From NCBI GenBank assembly GCA_944324235.1, contig CALUVN010000017.1, positions 1 to 41,348 on the forward strand: DNA of 41,348 nt, read 5' to 3'. This document shows positions 24,562 through 32,800 of the stretch, piece by piece; positions within the stretch are counted from its first letter, which is position 1; each line of letters begins with the position of its first letter. Source of the DNA: Candidatus Gastranaerophilales bacterium. Its GTDB lineage: Bacteria > Cyanobacteriota > Vampirovibrionia > Gastranaerophilales > Gastranaerophilaceae. The position numbers and the translations under genes are program-made. Under the pieces are notes generated by a model, which worked only from the letters and a program-made list of their open reading frames with translations, had not been told where the DNA came from and did not search any database.

Positions 24562-25068
24562 ATGCAAGTTATATTGAAAAAAGATGTTCAAAACCTCGGC
24601 GAAGCAGGCGACATCATTAATGTTAAAGACGGATATGCAAGAAATTTCCTTCTTCCGCAAGCTTTTGCAGAAATCGCTACTGAAGGTGCTCTTCAAAACA
24701 GAGAACAAAATCTCGCAAGAATTAAAGCAAAACAAGAAAAATTACACGCAGAAGCTCTTGCTAAAGCTGAACAAATTGAAAAAATCGGCAAACTTGAATT
24801 GTCTGCAAAAGCAGGTGAATCAGGCAAGTTGTTCGGTACTATCACTACCAAAAAATTGGCTGAAGAACTTCTTGCTAAAGCAGGTATTGAAGTTGACAGA
24901 AAAACAATTACTCTTAATGCTCCGATTAACAAAATCGGTGAATACACTATGCTTATCAAATTAACTTCTAAAGTTAAATGCGAATTGGCTGTAGTTGTTA
25001 CCGCATCAGAAGTTGTTAAAGAATCTATTGAAGAACCTGAAACAACTGAATCATCAGAAGAAGCATAA
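24562..25068 (+). CDS. rplI: 50S ribosomal protein L9
   Basis: L9 binds domain V of 23S rRNA at the base of the L1 stalk. The 168-residue protein starts with the diagnostic MQVILKKDVQNLGEAGDIINVKDG-type N-terminal domain (motif VKDGYARNFLLP). It then has the long connecting helix (Lys/Glu/Ala-rich, 40-75) and the C-terminal domain (GKLFGTITTKKLAE, INKIGEYTM). An acidic extension of about 18 residues ends the protein. AAAGGAG lies eight bases upstream. Here L9 heads a unit leading into the C1 cluster rather than the usual rpsF-ssb-rpsR group. Confidence 0.96.
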   Translation: MQVILKKDVQNLGEAGDIINVKDGYARNFLLPQAFAEIATEGALQNREQNLARIKAKQEKLHAEALAKAEQIEKIGKLELSAKAGESGKLFGTITTKKLAEELLAKAGIEVDRKTITLNAPINKIGEYTMLIKLTSKVKCELAVVVTASEVVKESIEEPETTESSEEA

Positions 25069-25099
25069 GCAGAGTATAAAGGATATTTTAAACATTAAT

Positions 25100-26191
25100 A
25101 TGAGGCAGGAATCTAAGTTAAAACTTGAATGTATGGCTATAGGCTCTCTGCCTCATTTTTGTGTGCAAGATGCAATGTCGCTTGTTCGTGAATGTTTTCC
25201 TCATATTCCGTTTTGGCCTCAACTTGCTAAAGTCAGTAAAAATGAGGACATGATTTATCAGTTTCTGGAAAATATGCCGGCTTTTTTTGCGGATGAACAA
25301 AATGCAAAGTCTTTTATGGACGCGGAATATGACGATTTCTGCACTGATTTTGAACAATTTTTTCTTGAATATGAAGAAATCATAAATGATTTTAATTCTC
25401 CCGTAATTGAAAAATATGCAATCAGCAACAAAAATTCTTCTTCTTTTCAGGAATTTCTTAAAATAGTTAAGGATACAAAACCTTTATTTGCTAAAGGTCA
25501 AATCGTAGGGCCGTTTACACTGGCAACAACTCTTGTTGATAAAAACGGCAGATGCGTGTATTACGATGAAGCTTTACGTGAGGTAGTTTTAAAAACACTT
25601 ACTATCAAGGCATTATGGCAGATTAAACAAATAAAAAATACCTGTCCTGAGACAACTCCGATTATTTTTATAGATGAACCTTCAATATCACAGCTCGGAA
25701 CATCTGCTTATCTGACAATTTCCCAGCAGGAAATCATTGATATGCTGGCGGAGATTACTTCTGTTCTAAAGTCCGCGGGAGCAATGTCTGCTATTCACTG
25801 CTGTGGTAAATGCGATTGGACTGTCCCTGTTAAAGCAGGTGTTGATATTATTAATCTTGACGCATACAGTTTTGCACAGAATTTGAGCGTTTTTCATAAA
25901 TCTATAGCCGAATTTCTAGCTAATAATGGTAAAATTGCCTGGGGCGTAGTGCCTACACTGGATAAGGCGGCCCTTGAAAAAGCTGATATTAATTTAATTC
26001 TTGATAAATTCCAAAATGCAGTTAACTATTTGACTAAAAAAGGTATTGATGAGAAACTTATTATAGATAATTCAATAATAACGCCTTCCTGCGGTGCGGG
26101 AGCATTATCAGTTGAACTTGCAGAAAAAGCTATGCGCTTGACAAAAAACGTTTCAGACAGCTTAAAGGAGAAATATAAAATTGACTGTTAA
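25100..26191 (+). CDS. MetE/UROD-like zinc methyltransferase family protein
   Basis: This 363-residue TIM-barrel protein is of the cobalamin-independent methionine synthase/uroporphyrinogen decarboxylase superfamily. The zinc-site pattern of MetE is visible as H-x-C (H233 and C235 in AIHCCGKC) plus a later Cys331 in TPSCGAGAL. IDEPS and the N-terminal AIGSLPH are family features. Such proteins transfer methyl groups between thiols, folates and corrinoids. It is about half the length of MetE and lacks its duplicated N-terminal barrel. The start at 25100 is chosen because the family homology begins there; upstream in-frame sequence overlaps rplI. It is followed by CooC-like and FolD genes, implying folate- or metal-linked one-carbon chemistry. 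The true substrate is unknown. Confidence 0.75.
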   Translation: MRQESKLKLECMAIGSLPHFCVQDAMSLVRECFPHIPFWPQLAKVSKNEDMIYQFLENMPAFFADEQNAKSFMDAEYDDFCTDFEQFFLEYEEIINDFNSPVIEKYAISNKNSSSFQEFLKIVKDTKPLFAKGQIVGPFTLATTLVDKNGRCVYYDEALREVVLKTLTIKALWQIKQIKNTCPETTPIIFIDEPSISQLGTSAYLTISQQEIIDMLAEITSVLKSAGAMSAIHCCGKCDWTVPVKAGVDIINLDAYSFAQNLSVFHKSIAEFLANNGKIAWGVVPTLDKAALEKADINLILDKFQNAVNYLTKKGIDEKLIIDNSIITPSCGAGALSVELAEKAMRLTKNVSDSLKEKYKIDC

Positions 26192-26933
26192 ACTGGCTAT
26201 TACAGGTAAAAGCGGAAGCGGTAAAACAACGGTTACAAAAGCATTTTTGAGAATTTTTCAGGAAATGTTTCCTGAAAAATCTATCCTGCTGTTTGATAAT
26301 GATTTAACTTCAGAACTCGGGCATACTTTCGGGCTTGATGTAAGAAATACTATCTACGGTATAAGAAGCGGCAAACACGAGTATAAAACGGGGATTCCTG
26401 AAGGAATGTCCAAGCAGGAATTTGTGGAATGGGCAATGGAAGATATTGTCGTTTCCATTGCAGAAAATGTTGATTTGATTGTATCGTGGTTTGTAGGTTC
26501 AAAGGACTGCCGCTGCCCGATTACCGGTCAGATTAATGATGCTGTTTTAAAGCTTATTGACAGATATGATATTGTTATTTTTGACTGCGAATTTGATTTG
26601 AAATACTTAAACCAACTCGTTGACACGGATATTGACACAACGGTTATTGTCGCAAATCCAAACGAGGAGGGTGCTCATCTTGCAAAACGTATTGAAGAAT
26701 TCAGTGCAAAATATTCTGCAGGCAACCAGCTTGGAGTTATTATCAACAAAGTTGAAAATACCAATGTGGGCGCAGTTTACGAACTTTTGAAAAAATATGA
26801 TTTGGATGTTCTGGGTGTGATTCCTGTTGATGATGCGTTGAAAAACGGTTCTCTTGAAAAAGATTCTAAAATTGTACAGGATGCGATAAAACAGTTTTAT
26901 TTCAGATTAAATCTTCCGCAGATTAACAAGTAG
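26181..26933 (+). CDS. CooC-like nickel-insertion ATPase
   Basis: This 250-residue deviant-Walker P-loop ATPase of the MinD/ParA/CooC group has its P-loop as TGKSGSGKTT (8-17). It carries a Cys-x-Cys pair, C110 and C112, in KDCRCP; in characterised CooC proteins such a CxC binds nickel at the dimer interface for carbon monoxide dehydrogenase maturation. The switch-like IFDCEFD and base-binding INKVENTN regions are present. The start is TTG at 26181 with AAAGGAG ten bases upstream, overlapping the previous gene by 11 bases. folD follows after nine bases. No CO dehydrogenase gene is in the window, so it may mature another metalloenzyme. Confidence 0.8.
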   Translation: MTVKLAITGKSGSGKTTVTKAFLRIFQEMFPEKSILLFDNDLTSELGHTFGLDVRNTIYGIRSGKHEYKTGIPEGMSKQEFVEWAMEDIVVSIAENVDLIVSWFVGSKDCRCPITGQINDAVLKLIDRYDIVIFDCEFDLKYLNQLVDTDIDTTVIVANPNEEGAHLAKRIEEFSAKYSAGNQLGVIINKVENTNVGAVYELLKKYDLDVLGVIPVDDALKNGSLEKDSKIVQDAIKQFYFRLNLPQINK

Positions 26934-26942
26934 AGGTGAGAC

Positions 26943-27785
26943 GTGGCAGTAATTCTCGACGGTAAAAATTTAAGAGATAAAATTCTGGCTGACTTGAAAT
27001 GCCGTGTAGCTGCACTTAACGGTACACCAAAGCTTGTTGTATTATCTGTTGGTGATGACCCGGCTAGTAAGATTTATGTTAACAACAAGAAAAAATTTGC
27101 CGAAAAAATCGGTATTACTGCTGAAATTATTGAATATCCGTCCCGCGTGAGACAGGAAATTTTGTTGACAGATATAAATGTATTGAATGTTGATCCTACG
27201 GTTACGGCAATTCTTGTGCAGCTGCCGCTGCCAAAACATATTGACAAGCTTGAGATTTTATCGGCAATTCTTCCTGAAAAAGATGTTGACGGATTTACTC
27301 CATACAATTCTGGTTTACTTTTTTCAGGTGCGAAACCTTATGCCTATCCGGCAACTCCTCGCGGAATTTTGAGACTGCTTGACGAATATAATATTGAAAT
27401 TGACGGCAAACATGTTGTCATCGTCGGGCGTTCAAATATTGTAGGTAAACCGCTTGCACAGATGATGCTTAACCGTAATGCGACAGTTACAGTCTGTCAC
27501 AGCCATACAAAAAATCTCGCAGACATAACAAAAACTGCAGATATTCTTGTGTCTGCAGCGGGTGGGAAAATTATAGAAGAAAATATGATAAAACAAAATT
27601 GTGTTGTTGTTGATGTGGGAATTTTTAGAGATGATGACGGGAAACTGCGCGGGGATGTAAATTTTGAAACCGTTTCCAAAATCGCATCCCACATTACGCC
27701 TGTCCCCGGAGGTGTTGGTCCGATGACAATAGCATCTTTGATGCTTAATACTGTTGATTTGTTTGAAAATTCCGGCAAGATATAA
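26943..27785 (+). CDS. folD: Methylenetetrahydrofolate dehydrogenase/cyclohydrolase
   Basis: FolD interconverts methylene-, methenyl- and formyl-tetrahydrofolate with NAD(P). The 280-residue protein shows the active-site region SVGDDPASKIYVNNKKKFAEKIGI with its catalytic lysine, VQLPLPKHI, KDVDGFTP, and the NADP-site VVIVGRSNIVGKPLAQ. It also has the C-terminal ITPVPGGVGPMTIASL. The GTG start at 26943 has GAGGTGAG directly upstream. It is the last gene of the MetE-like/CooC-like/folD unit. Its end faces a converging small gene 20 bases away. Confidence 0.96.
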   Translation: MAVILDGKNLRDKILADLKCRVAALNGTPKLVVLSVGDDPASKIYVNNKKKFAEKIGITAEIIEYPSRVRQEILLTDINVLNVDPTVTAILVQLPLPKHIDKLEILSAILPEKDVDGFTPYNSGLLFSGAKPYAYPATPRGILRLLDEYNIEIDGKHVVIVGRSNIVGKPLAQMMLNRNATVTVCHSHTKNLADITKTADILVSAAGGKIIEENMIKQNCVVVDVGIFRDDDGKLRGDVNFETVSKIASHITPVPGGVGPMTIASLMLNTVDLFENSGKI

Positions 27786-27804
27786 CTTGCCGCATCAAAG
27801 CTTA

Positions 27805-28131
27805 CTAGCCGCCGATTAAGTTCAAGCTGCAGCTGTTCTTGATGTTGTTGTTGACCAGTGTTTTCAAACTTGAAATTTCGTTATCCAGCAGTGTTATCTG
27901 TGAATCCAAAGAATCCTGTCGGGTTTCCAGATATTCTTCCTGTTGCTGTAATTGAATGTAGTAGTAATCTGTGTCCAAATCACCGCCTGCTTCTTCAATT
28001 TCTTGTGAACGATAACTCATTTCCTGTGTAATGTAGTTTGCCTGACTCATTACCAGAGTTTGTTCAAATTGAAGTTGGCTTTTTTGCAATGTGAATAAAT
28101 TTTTCTGTGCATCAATCGCTAAAAATGTCAT
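27805..28131 (-). CDS. Small coiled-coil protein of unknown function
   Basis: This 108-residue protein is almost entirely helical and Gln/Glu/Ser-rich. A predicted coiled coil starts at AIDAQKNLFTL and ends near EISSLKTLV, followed by a short polar end ILNLIGG-like (CSLNLIGG). There is no signal peptide or membrane segment. AAGGAG lies seven bases before the ATG at 28131. Helical proteins of this size resemble secretion-filament or chaperone-type proteins in general shape only; no family is recognised. The isolated, well-formed ribosome site supports a real gene. Confidence 0.72.
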   Translation of the reverse strand: MTFLAIDAQKNLFTLQKSQLQFEQTLVMSQANYITQEMSYRSQEIEEAGGDLDTDYYYIQLQQQEEYLETRQDSLDSQITLLDNEISSLKTLVNNNIKNSCSLNLIGG

Positions 28132-28228
28132 CTCATCTCTCCTTATGTTTTATACTCTCTTTTCTATATAAAGTATTTTGAAAACTTTGGATTTCAGAGA
28201 TTATAATTTTTGTTACATTTGTTTACAT

Positions 28229-28546
28229 TTATTGCAAAATACTGTGTACAACACGCTGGATTATTTTCAGGTCTGTATCTTTTGCGTTTTGCATCAGGGT
28301 ATTTATGTCATTTATAATTTCTTCACGGCTGTTTAAATGTGATATTCTGAATAGTTCTTCTATATCAACATTAAAAACATTAGCAAGCTTTTCAAGTGTT
28401 TGGAATGTTGTAAAGCAGGTGCCTGTTTCGATATTTCCTATTTGTTTTTGATAGACACCGATTTTTTCAGCAAGCTGCTCCTGCGTCATATTGTTCTTTT
28501 TTCTGAGTTCTTTTATCCTTTTGCCAAATAGTTTAAGCTTGTCCAT
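28229..28546 (-). CDS. XRE-family transcriptional regulator
   Basis: This 105-residue regulator has a Cro/C1-type helix-turn-helix at residues 8-62. It begins RIKELRKKNNMTQEQLAEKIGV and continues through YQKQIGNIETG and LEKLANVFNV. A short C-terminal helix follows. It is cytoplasmic and DNA-binding. The gene is divergent from the glycosyltransferase gene. Inverted half-sites overlapping that promoter (28631-28649 and 28681-28699) are candidate binding sites, so it probably regulates the glycosyltransferase and perhaps itself. GGAG precedes the ATG. Confidence 0.92.
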   Translation of the reverse strand: MDKLKLFGKRIKELRKKNNMTQEQLAEKIGVYQKQIGNIETGTCFTTFQTLEKLANVFNVDIEELFRISHLNSREEIINDINTLMQNAKDTDLKIIQRVVHSILQ

Positions 28547-28620
28547 TTTTTGTCTCCGCTCTTTTTACTATTTTATTGACTTATAAATGAACTTATTACC
28601 CTTTAAAACTACCTGTTATG

Positions 28621-28650
28621 TTGACAATAGATAGTTAAATATACTATAAT
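28621..28650 (+). promoter_or_regulatory. Consensus sigma-70 promoter for glycosyltransferase
   Basis: TTGACA (28621-28626), an 18-base spacer, and TATAAT (28645-28650), both exact consensus hexamers, make this the best promoter in the window. Transcription should start near 28657 and run into the glycosyltransferase gene. Confidence 0.8.
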
Positions 28651-28699
28651 AACAATTAAATTATCTTTTTAGCGTAAAAAGTATAGTAAAATTAACTAT
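28631..28699. promoter_or_regulatory. Inverted repeat, candidate XRE operator
   Basis: Two 19-bp arms, 28631-28649 (ATAGTTAAATATACTATAA) and 28681-28699 (GTATAGTAAAATTAACTAT), are inverted relative to one another at 16 of 19 positions. The left arm overlaps the -10 of the promoter and the right arm ends in the first possible start codon. Placement next to a divergent XRE gene suggests an operator with two half-sites. Confidence 0.55.
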
Positions 28700-28709
28700 G
28701 AGAGGATGT

Positions 28710-29570
28710 ATGAATTTAAAAGTTTCAGTGATTATACCGGTATACAATGTGGAAAAATATTTGCCGGCTTGTTTGGATAGTGTTTTAGGTCAAACCTTGA
28801 GAGAGATAGAAGTTATTTGTGTAAATGACGGTTCAACTGATAAATCCCCTGAAATTTTGCAGGAGTATGCAAAGAAAGATTCTAGGATAATAGTTATAAA
28901 TCAGGAGAATAAGGGACAGGGGGCAGCACGAAATCGTGCAATCGAAATAGCAAAAGGCGAGTATATTGGATTTGTGGATTCAGATGATTATATTGATGCT
29001 GATTTTTACGAAAAATTATATAATACTGCTGTCAAATATAATGCTGATATTGCATGCGCAAGTTTTGAGAGAATTGGAGTTAATAAGAGTTTAATAAGTA
29101 ATGAAGCCGTTTACGAAACGCCTGAGGCTAAATATAAAGCTGCAAATCTTCCTCGGGAATGTTATATCTGGAATAAAATTTATAAAACTTCTGACATGCG
29201 TATGGCAGAGATAAAATTTCCGGAAGGTATGTTCTATGAAGATATACTGTTTTCTCATCAGGTTGTTTACTTTTTACCGCGTCTAGTAACTGTACCTCAT
29301 ACATTCTATCATCAAGTGAATAATCCTTACTCAACTATGCACAGAATGGATTCTGTACGCAGGAATGATTATAAACAGGCTGTAAGAGATAGTGTAGATT
29401 TTGTGCAAAGATATAAAATAAACGTAGAGTTATCTAATTATCCTACATTGTACACCCAATGGATTAAGTTATTTGGGCTGAAGCTTATAAAAGTTCGGGC
29501 TTGGGATAATGTCAAAAAATATTATTTATTTAATTGTATAAAATTGGCTGAAAAAATTATTTCCGAGTAA
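28710..29570 (+). CDS. Family 2 glycosyltransferase
   Basis: This 286-residue GT-A enzyme transfers a sugar from a nucleotide-sugar donor to an acceptor, likely in cell-surface glycan synthesis. The N-terminal VSVIIPVYNVEKYLPACLDS, ICVNDGSTDKSPEI and GQGAARNRAI motifs are classic. The metal-binding DxD region is VDSDDYID, and WNKIY lies further on. The ATG at 28710 is preferred because AGAGGA (28701-28706) sits just upstream; an ATG at 28698 is an alternative that would add four residues. No membrane segment is seen. It stands alone, divergent from an XRE regulator and facing the ribosomal operon. Confidence 0.9.
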   Translation: MNLKVSVIIPVYNVEKYLPACLDSVLGQTLREIEVICVNDGSTDKSPEILQEYAKKDSRIIVINQENKGQGAARNRAIEIAKGEYIGFVDSDDYIDADFYEKLYNTAVKYNADIACASFERIGVNKSLISNEAVYETPEAKYKAANLPRECYIWNKIYKTSDMRMAEIKFPEGMFYEDILFSHQVVYFLPRLVTVPHTFYHQVNNPYSTMHRMDSVRRNDYKQAVRDSVDFVQRYKINVELSNYPTLYTQWIKLFGLKLIKVRAWDNVKKYYLFNCIKLAEKIISE

Positions 29571-29620
29571 TGAGTTAACATTTTGTCGTGAATATTAATA
29601 CTATTTAACTTAAGCACAAA

Positions 29621-29649
29621 AAAAGAGCACCTGATAAAGGTACTCTTTT
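29621..29649. terminator. Bidirectional terminator between glycosyltransferase and rpsI
   Basis: AAAAGAGCACCT (29621-29632) pairs with AGGTACTCTTTT (29638-29649) with one mismatch and a five-base loop. The flanking A-tract supplies a U-run for the minus-strand ribosomal operon. Confidence 0.85.
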
Positions 29650-29666
29650 GGTATTTGTATTGTGTA

Positions 29667-30062
29667 TTAACGTTTTGAGAATTGGAAACGTTTTCTTGCA
29701 CGTTTGCGACCGTATTTTTTACGTTCTTTAACACGTGGGTCACGGGTTAACAAACCTTCAAGTCTCAATACGTTTCTGTTTTCTTCGTTTAATTTAACGA
29801 GAGCTCTTGCAATACCGTGTCTCATAGCTCCGCATTGTGCTACAACACCGCCGCCGAGAGCTTTTACTCTTACGTCATATTTATCAAGGTTTTCTGTTAA
29901 TACAAGCGGTCTGTATACTAACATTTCTACAGCAGGTCTGTTGCCGATATAGTTTTTCAATGTTTTACCGTTAACAAAGATTCTGCCTTTACCTTTAACT
30001 AATTTTACAACTGCGATAGAGGTTTTTCTGCGGCCTGTTGCCATAATTTCTTTATCTGCCAT
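29667..30062 (-). CDS. rpsI: 30S ribosomal protein S9
   Basis: S9 lies in the small-subunit head with its C-terminal tail reaching the P-site tRNA. The 131-residue protein has TGRRKTSIAVVKLVKGKG at the start, GGGVVAQCGAMRHGIARAL in the middle, and ends RARKRFQFSKR, the tail expected to contact the anticodon stem. It is the last gene of the long ribosomal operon; its ATG overlaps the rplM stop by one base. Confidence 0.97.
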   Translation of the reverse strand: MADKEIMATGRRKTSIAVVKLVKGKGRIFVNGKTLKNYIGNRPAVEMLVYRPLVLTENLDKYDVRVKALGGGVVAQCGAMRHGIARALVKLNEENRNVLRLEGLLTRDPRVKERKKYGRKRARKRFQFSKR

Positions 30063-30499
30063 TATTTAGCCTCCTTTTCCAACACGATTGGTTTTTGAGC
30101 TGCGTGCGGGTGTTCGCTTCCGTTGTATACTTTTAATTTAGTGAATTGTGTGTCACCTAAAGTATTGTGTTGAAGCATACCTTTAACTGCTTTTTCAATC
30201 AGTAATCTTGCATCTTTTTCACGTAATTCTTTTACGCTTGCTGCTTTTAAGCCGCCCGGATATCCGGTGTGGTGATAATAAATTTTATCTGTTTCTTTGT
30301 TGCCTGTAACACGAACTTTGTCTGCGTTGATTACGATTACAAAATCGCCTGTATCAACGTTTGGAGTGTATTCAGGCTTGTGTTTGCCTCTGAGGATGTT
30401 AGCAATTCTAACGGCCAATCTTCCGAGAACTTCGTCTTCGGCGTCGATTAGATACCATTTTCTTTCAACTTCCAGAGGTTTTGCTGAATAAGTCTTCAT
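30062..30499 (-). CDS. rplM: 50S ribosomal protein L13
   Basis: L13 is an early-assembling large-subunit protein. The 145-residue sequence shows the diagnostic [57 protein letters not shown] and MLQHNTLG. It pairs with rpsI downstream, as in most bacteria. Confidence 0.97.
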   Translation of the reverse strand: MKTYSAKPLEVERKWYLIDAEDEVLGRLAVRIANILRGKHKPEYTPNVDTGDFVIVINADKVRVTGNKETDKIYYHHTGYPGGLKAASVKELREKDARLLIEKAVKGMLQHNTLGDTQFTKLKVYNGSEHPHAAQKPIVLEKEAK

Positions 30500-30523
30500 G
30501 CTAATGTCTCCATTTATTAATAT

Positions 30524-31294
30524 TTAGTATTCTACTTTCATTAATGTCAATCCGTAAGGACTGACGGTTTGTCCCGCTTTTCTGCGGTCTTTTGCCTCGA
30601 GAACTTCTTTCATATGTTCTGCCGGCAGGTTGTGTCCCTCTATTTCAAGAAGGGTTCCGACGATTGTTCTTACCATGTTATAGAGAAATCTGTTTCCCTC
30701 TATATTAATAATAACTTTATCGCCGTCTTTTAAACACTCGGCTTTGTAGATTATGCAGACTTTGCTCGGGTTTAGCGTTCCGGAGCTCTTGAATGATGAA
30801 AAATCATGTTCACCTAAAAGATAGTTCAATGATTTCTGCATCCTGTCAAGATTAATGTCAAATTTCACTCTCATCAAATCGCCGTCAAACGCATTTTTAC
30901 ATTTTCTATTGATAAATTCATATCTGTAAATACGTTTTCGTGCGGATTTTTGTGCGTGAAATCCGGCATCCACGACCTTCAGGTCGCTGACGGAGATATC
31001 ATCGGGTAGTATTTCATTCAGCGAATAAACAAACTTTGAAGCAACAATCATCTGTTCAAGCTCAAAATGAACTACCTGCCCGATTGAGTTTACACCTTTA
31101 TCCGTTCTTCCGGAAAAGACTGTTTTAATCTGCCGTTTATTATTATTTGCGGACTTGCCGCATGTCAATTTGCAAAGAGCTTTTTCAAGTTCACCCTGTA
31201 TAGTCGGAGTATCTATTTCTTTACCGTTTTCGAATTGAATCTGGCTTCCGGCATAGTTCTTCCCGATATACTGAACCTGAAAGGCATAACGCAT
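30524..31294 (-). CDS. truA: tRNA pseudouridine synthase A
   Basis: TruA isomerises uridines 38-40 in the anticodon stem-loop of tRNAs. The 256-residue length is typical. Its catalytic aspartate lies in FSGRTDKGVNSIGQVVHF, and the family features FHAQKSARKRIYRYEF, HDFSSFKSSG, and NRFLYNMVRTIVGTL are clear. Placement between rplQ and rplM is the standard order in Gram-positive and related operons. It is preceded by rplQ with a four-base gap. Confidence 0.95.
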   Translation of the reverse strand: MRYAFQVQYIGKNYAGSQIQFENGKEIDTPTIQGELEKALCKLTCGKSANNNKRQIKTVFSGRTDKGVNSIGQVVHFELEQMIVASKFVYSLNEILPDDISVSDLKVVDAGFHAQKSARKRIYRYEFINRKCKNAFDGDLMRVKFDINLDRMQKSLNYLLGEHDFSSFKSSGTLNPSKVCIIYKAECLKDGDKVIINIEGNRFLYNMVRTIVGTLLEIEGHNLPAEHMKEVLEAKDRRKAGQTVSPYGLTLMKVEY

Positions 31295-31298
31295 TGGT

Positions 31299-31727
31299 CT
31301 ATACCAATTGGATTAATGCCATTTCAGAAGCATCACCGCGTCTTGGCGGTAAGCGGTATATTCTTGTATAGCCGCCTTGACGGTCTGAATATTTTTTACC
31401 GATAACTACAAACAATTTTCTCAAAACTGTTTGCGGTGCTAATTTTTTCTCTGCGTTTTGAGCTTCGAAAACTTCGCCGGTTGTTAAGTCCATAAATTGA
31501 CCGATTTCTTTGTCGTAGATGAATTTAGCAGCCTGACGACGAGCGTGAAGATCGCCTCTTTTTGCCAACGTAATGATTTCTTCAGCGTATGGTCTCAAAG
31601 CTTTTGCTCTTGCCATAGTTGTTTTGATTTCACCGTGTACAAAAAGTTCAGTCGCTAAAGCACGCAACAAAGCTTTTCTTTGGTCTTGCGCTTTTCCTAG
31701 CGTATGTTTTTTTGTCATGTGTCTCAT
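31299..31727 (-). CDS. rplQ: 50S ribosomal protein L17
   Basis: L17 lies near the peptide exit tunnel of the large subunit. The 142-residue protein has the N-terminal [35 protein letters not shown] and the C-terminal [17 protein letters not shown], all diagnostic. It carries a short insertion around residues 75-105 relative to the minimal form. It follows rpoA, the conserved order. Confidence 0.97.
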   Translation of the reverse strand: MRHMTKKHTLGKAQDQRKALLRALATELFVHGEIKTTMARAKALRPYAEEIITLAKRGDLHARRQAAKFIYDKEIGQFMDLTTGEVFEAQNAEKKLAPQTVLRKLFVVIGKKYSDRQGGYTRIYRLPPRRGDASEMALIQLV

Positions 31728-31767
31728 TTTAACTTTTCCTTATATTAATTATTTCTATTATTTTTTA

Positions 31768-32736
31768 TTAGCCTACTTCTTCTTCCTCTTCAGGGTTTGG
31801 AGCGAGGTCTAAACCGAAGTGGTGAAGTCTTTCGATTACTTCATCCGAAGATTTTTTACCGAAGTTTTTAATGTTCAGCAAATCGTGTTCGGATTTTTTA
31901 AGCAATTCACTCATTGAATTGATGCTTGCTCTTTTCAGGCAGTTATATGCTCTGACTGACAATTCCAATTCTTCGATAGTCATGCTTGGTACACTTGCAT
32001 CTTCTTCAGGTTCTTCATCCATATCGATTGAAGAAGTCATTGTTGTTTGGCCTGTGATAGATGCAATTTGCATAAAGTGGTCAATCAAGAGGTTTGAAGC
32101 TTGGCTTAATGCTGTTGTTACTTCAATAGATCCGTTTGACCAAATTTCCAGAGTCAATTTATCAAAGTCAATTGAATCACCTACACGGGTAGGTTCTACA
32201 TTGTAACTTACTCTTTTTATCGGCATAAATGTTGCGTCGATAGGAAGCACATCGATTGATGCACCTTTTGAATCTCTAGGAACATCGTGTGGAACGTAGC
32301 CTTTGCCTGATTCGATTACAACGTCAGCGTGGAAGCTGCCGCCGTCTGCTACTGTGCAGATTAACCAGTCAGGGTTTACAACTTTTACGCCTGCAGGAAG
32401 CTGGATATCACTTGCTAATACAGCGCCCGGCTTGTCTACGTCAATTCTTAAGTGTTGAGGTTCTTTGGAATCTGTTTTAACAACCAGACCTTTGAGGTTC
32501 AACATTACATCGATTACGTCTTCCAATACACCAGGAATTGCTGTGTATTCGTGAGTAATACCTTCTATTCTGGCTGAAGTTACTGCTGTACCTTCCAAGC
32601 TGGAAAGAAGTACACGTCTTAATGAGTTTCCGATTGTTGTACCAAAGCCTTTTTCTAACGGTTCAATTACAAATTTTCCGTATTGTGAGCCGTCAGAACT
32701 TGTTGTTGTATTAACACATTTAATTTTTAATTCCAT
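31768..32736 (-). CDS. rpoA: RNA polymerase alpha subunit
   Basis: RpoA dimerises to nucleate RNA polymerase assembly and its C-terminal domain contacts UP elements and activators. The 322-residue protein has the assembly domain (YGKFVIEPLEKGFGTTIGN, LRRVLLSSLEGTAVT). It also has a full C-terminal domain (SVRAYNCLKRASI, LLNIKNFGKKSSDEV) after an acidic linker. The tail EEEEEVG is acidic. The gene lies between rpsD and rplQ in canonical order. Confidence 0.98.
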   Translation of the reverse strand: MELKIKCVNTTTSSDGSQYGKFVIEPLEKGFGTTIGNSLRRVLLSSLEGTAVTSARIEGITHEYTAIPGVLEDVIDVMLNLKGLVVKTDSKEPQHLRIDVDKPGAVLASDIQLPAGVKVVNPDWLICTVADGGSFHADVVIESGKGYVPHDVPRDSKGASIDVLPIDATFMPIKRVSYNVEPTRVGDSIDFDKLTLEIWSNGSIEVTTALSQASNLLIDHFMQIASITGQTTMTSSIDMDEEPEEDASVPSMTIEELELSVRAYNCLKRASINSMSELLKKSEHDLLNIKNFGKKSSDEVIERLHHFGLDLAPNPEEEEEVG

Positions 32737-32800
32737 TCTTTTAATCTCCTAGTTGTTTTGTTAACTATTTGTTTGTCTTTTCAGACAGTTTCAACTCTTA

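Noticed and set aside
24995-25099. Longer start for the MetE-like protein overlapping rplI
   Set aside because: The 35 extra residues are Lys/His/Leu-rich out-of-frame translation of the rplI tail with no family resemblance.
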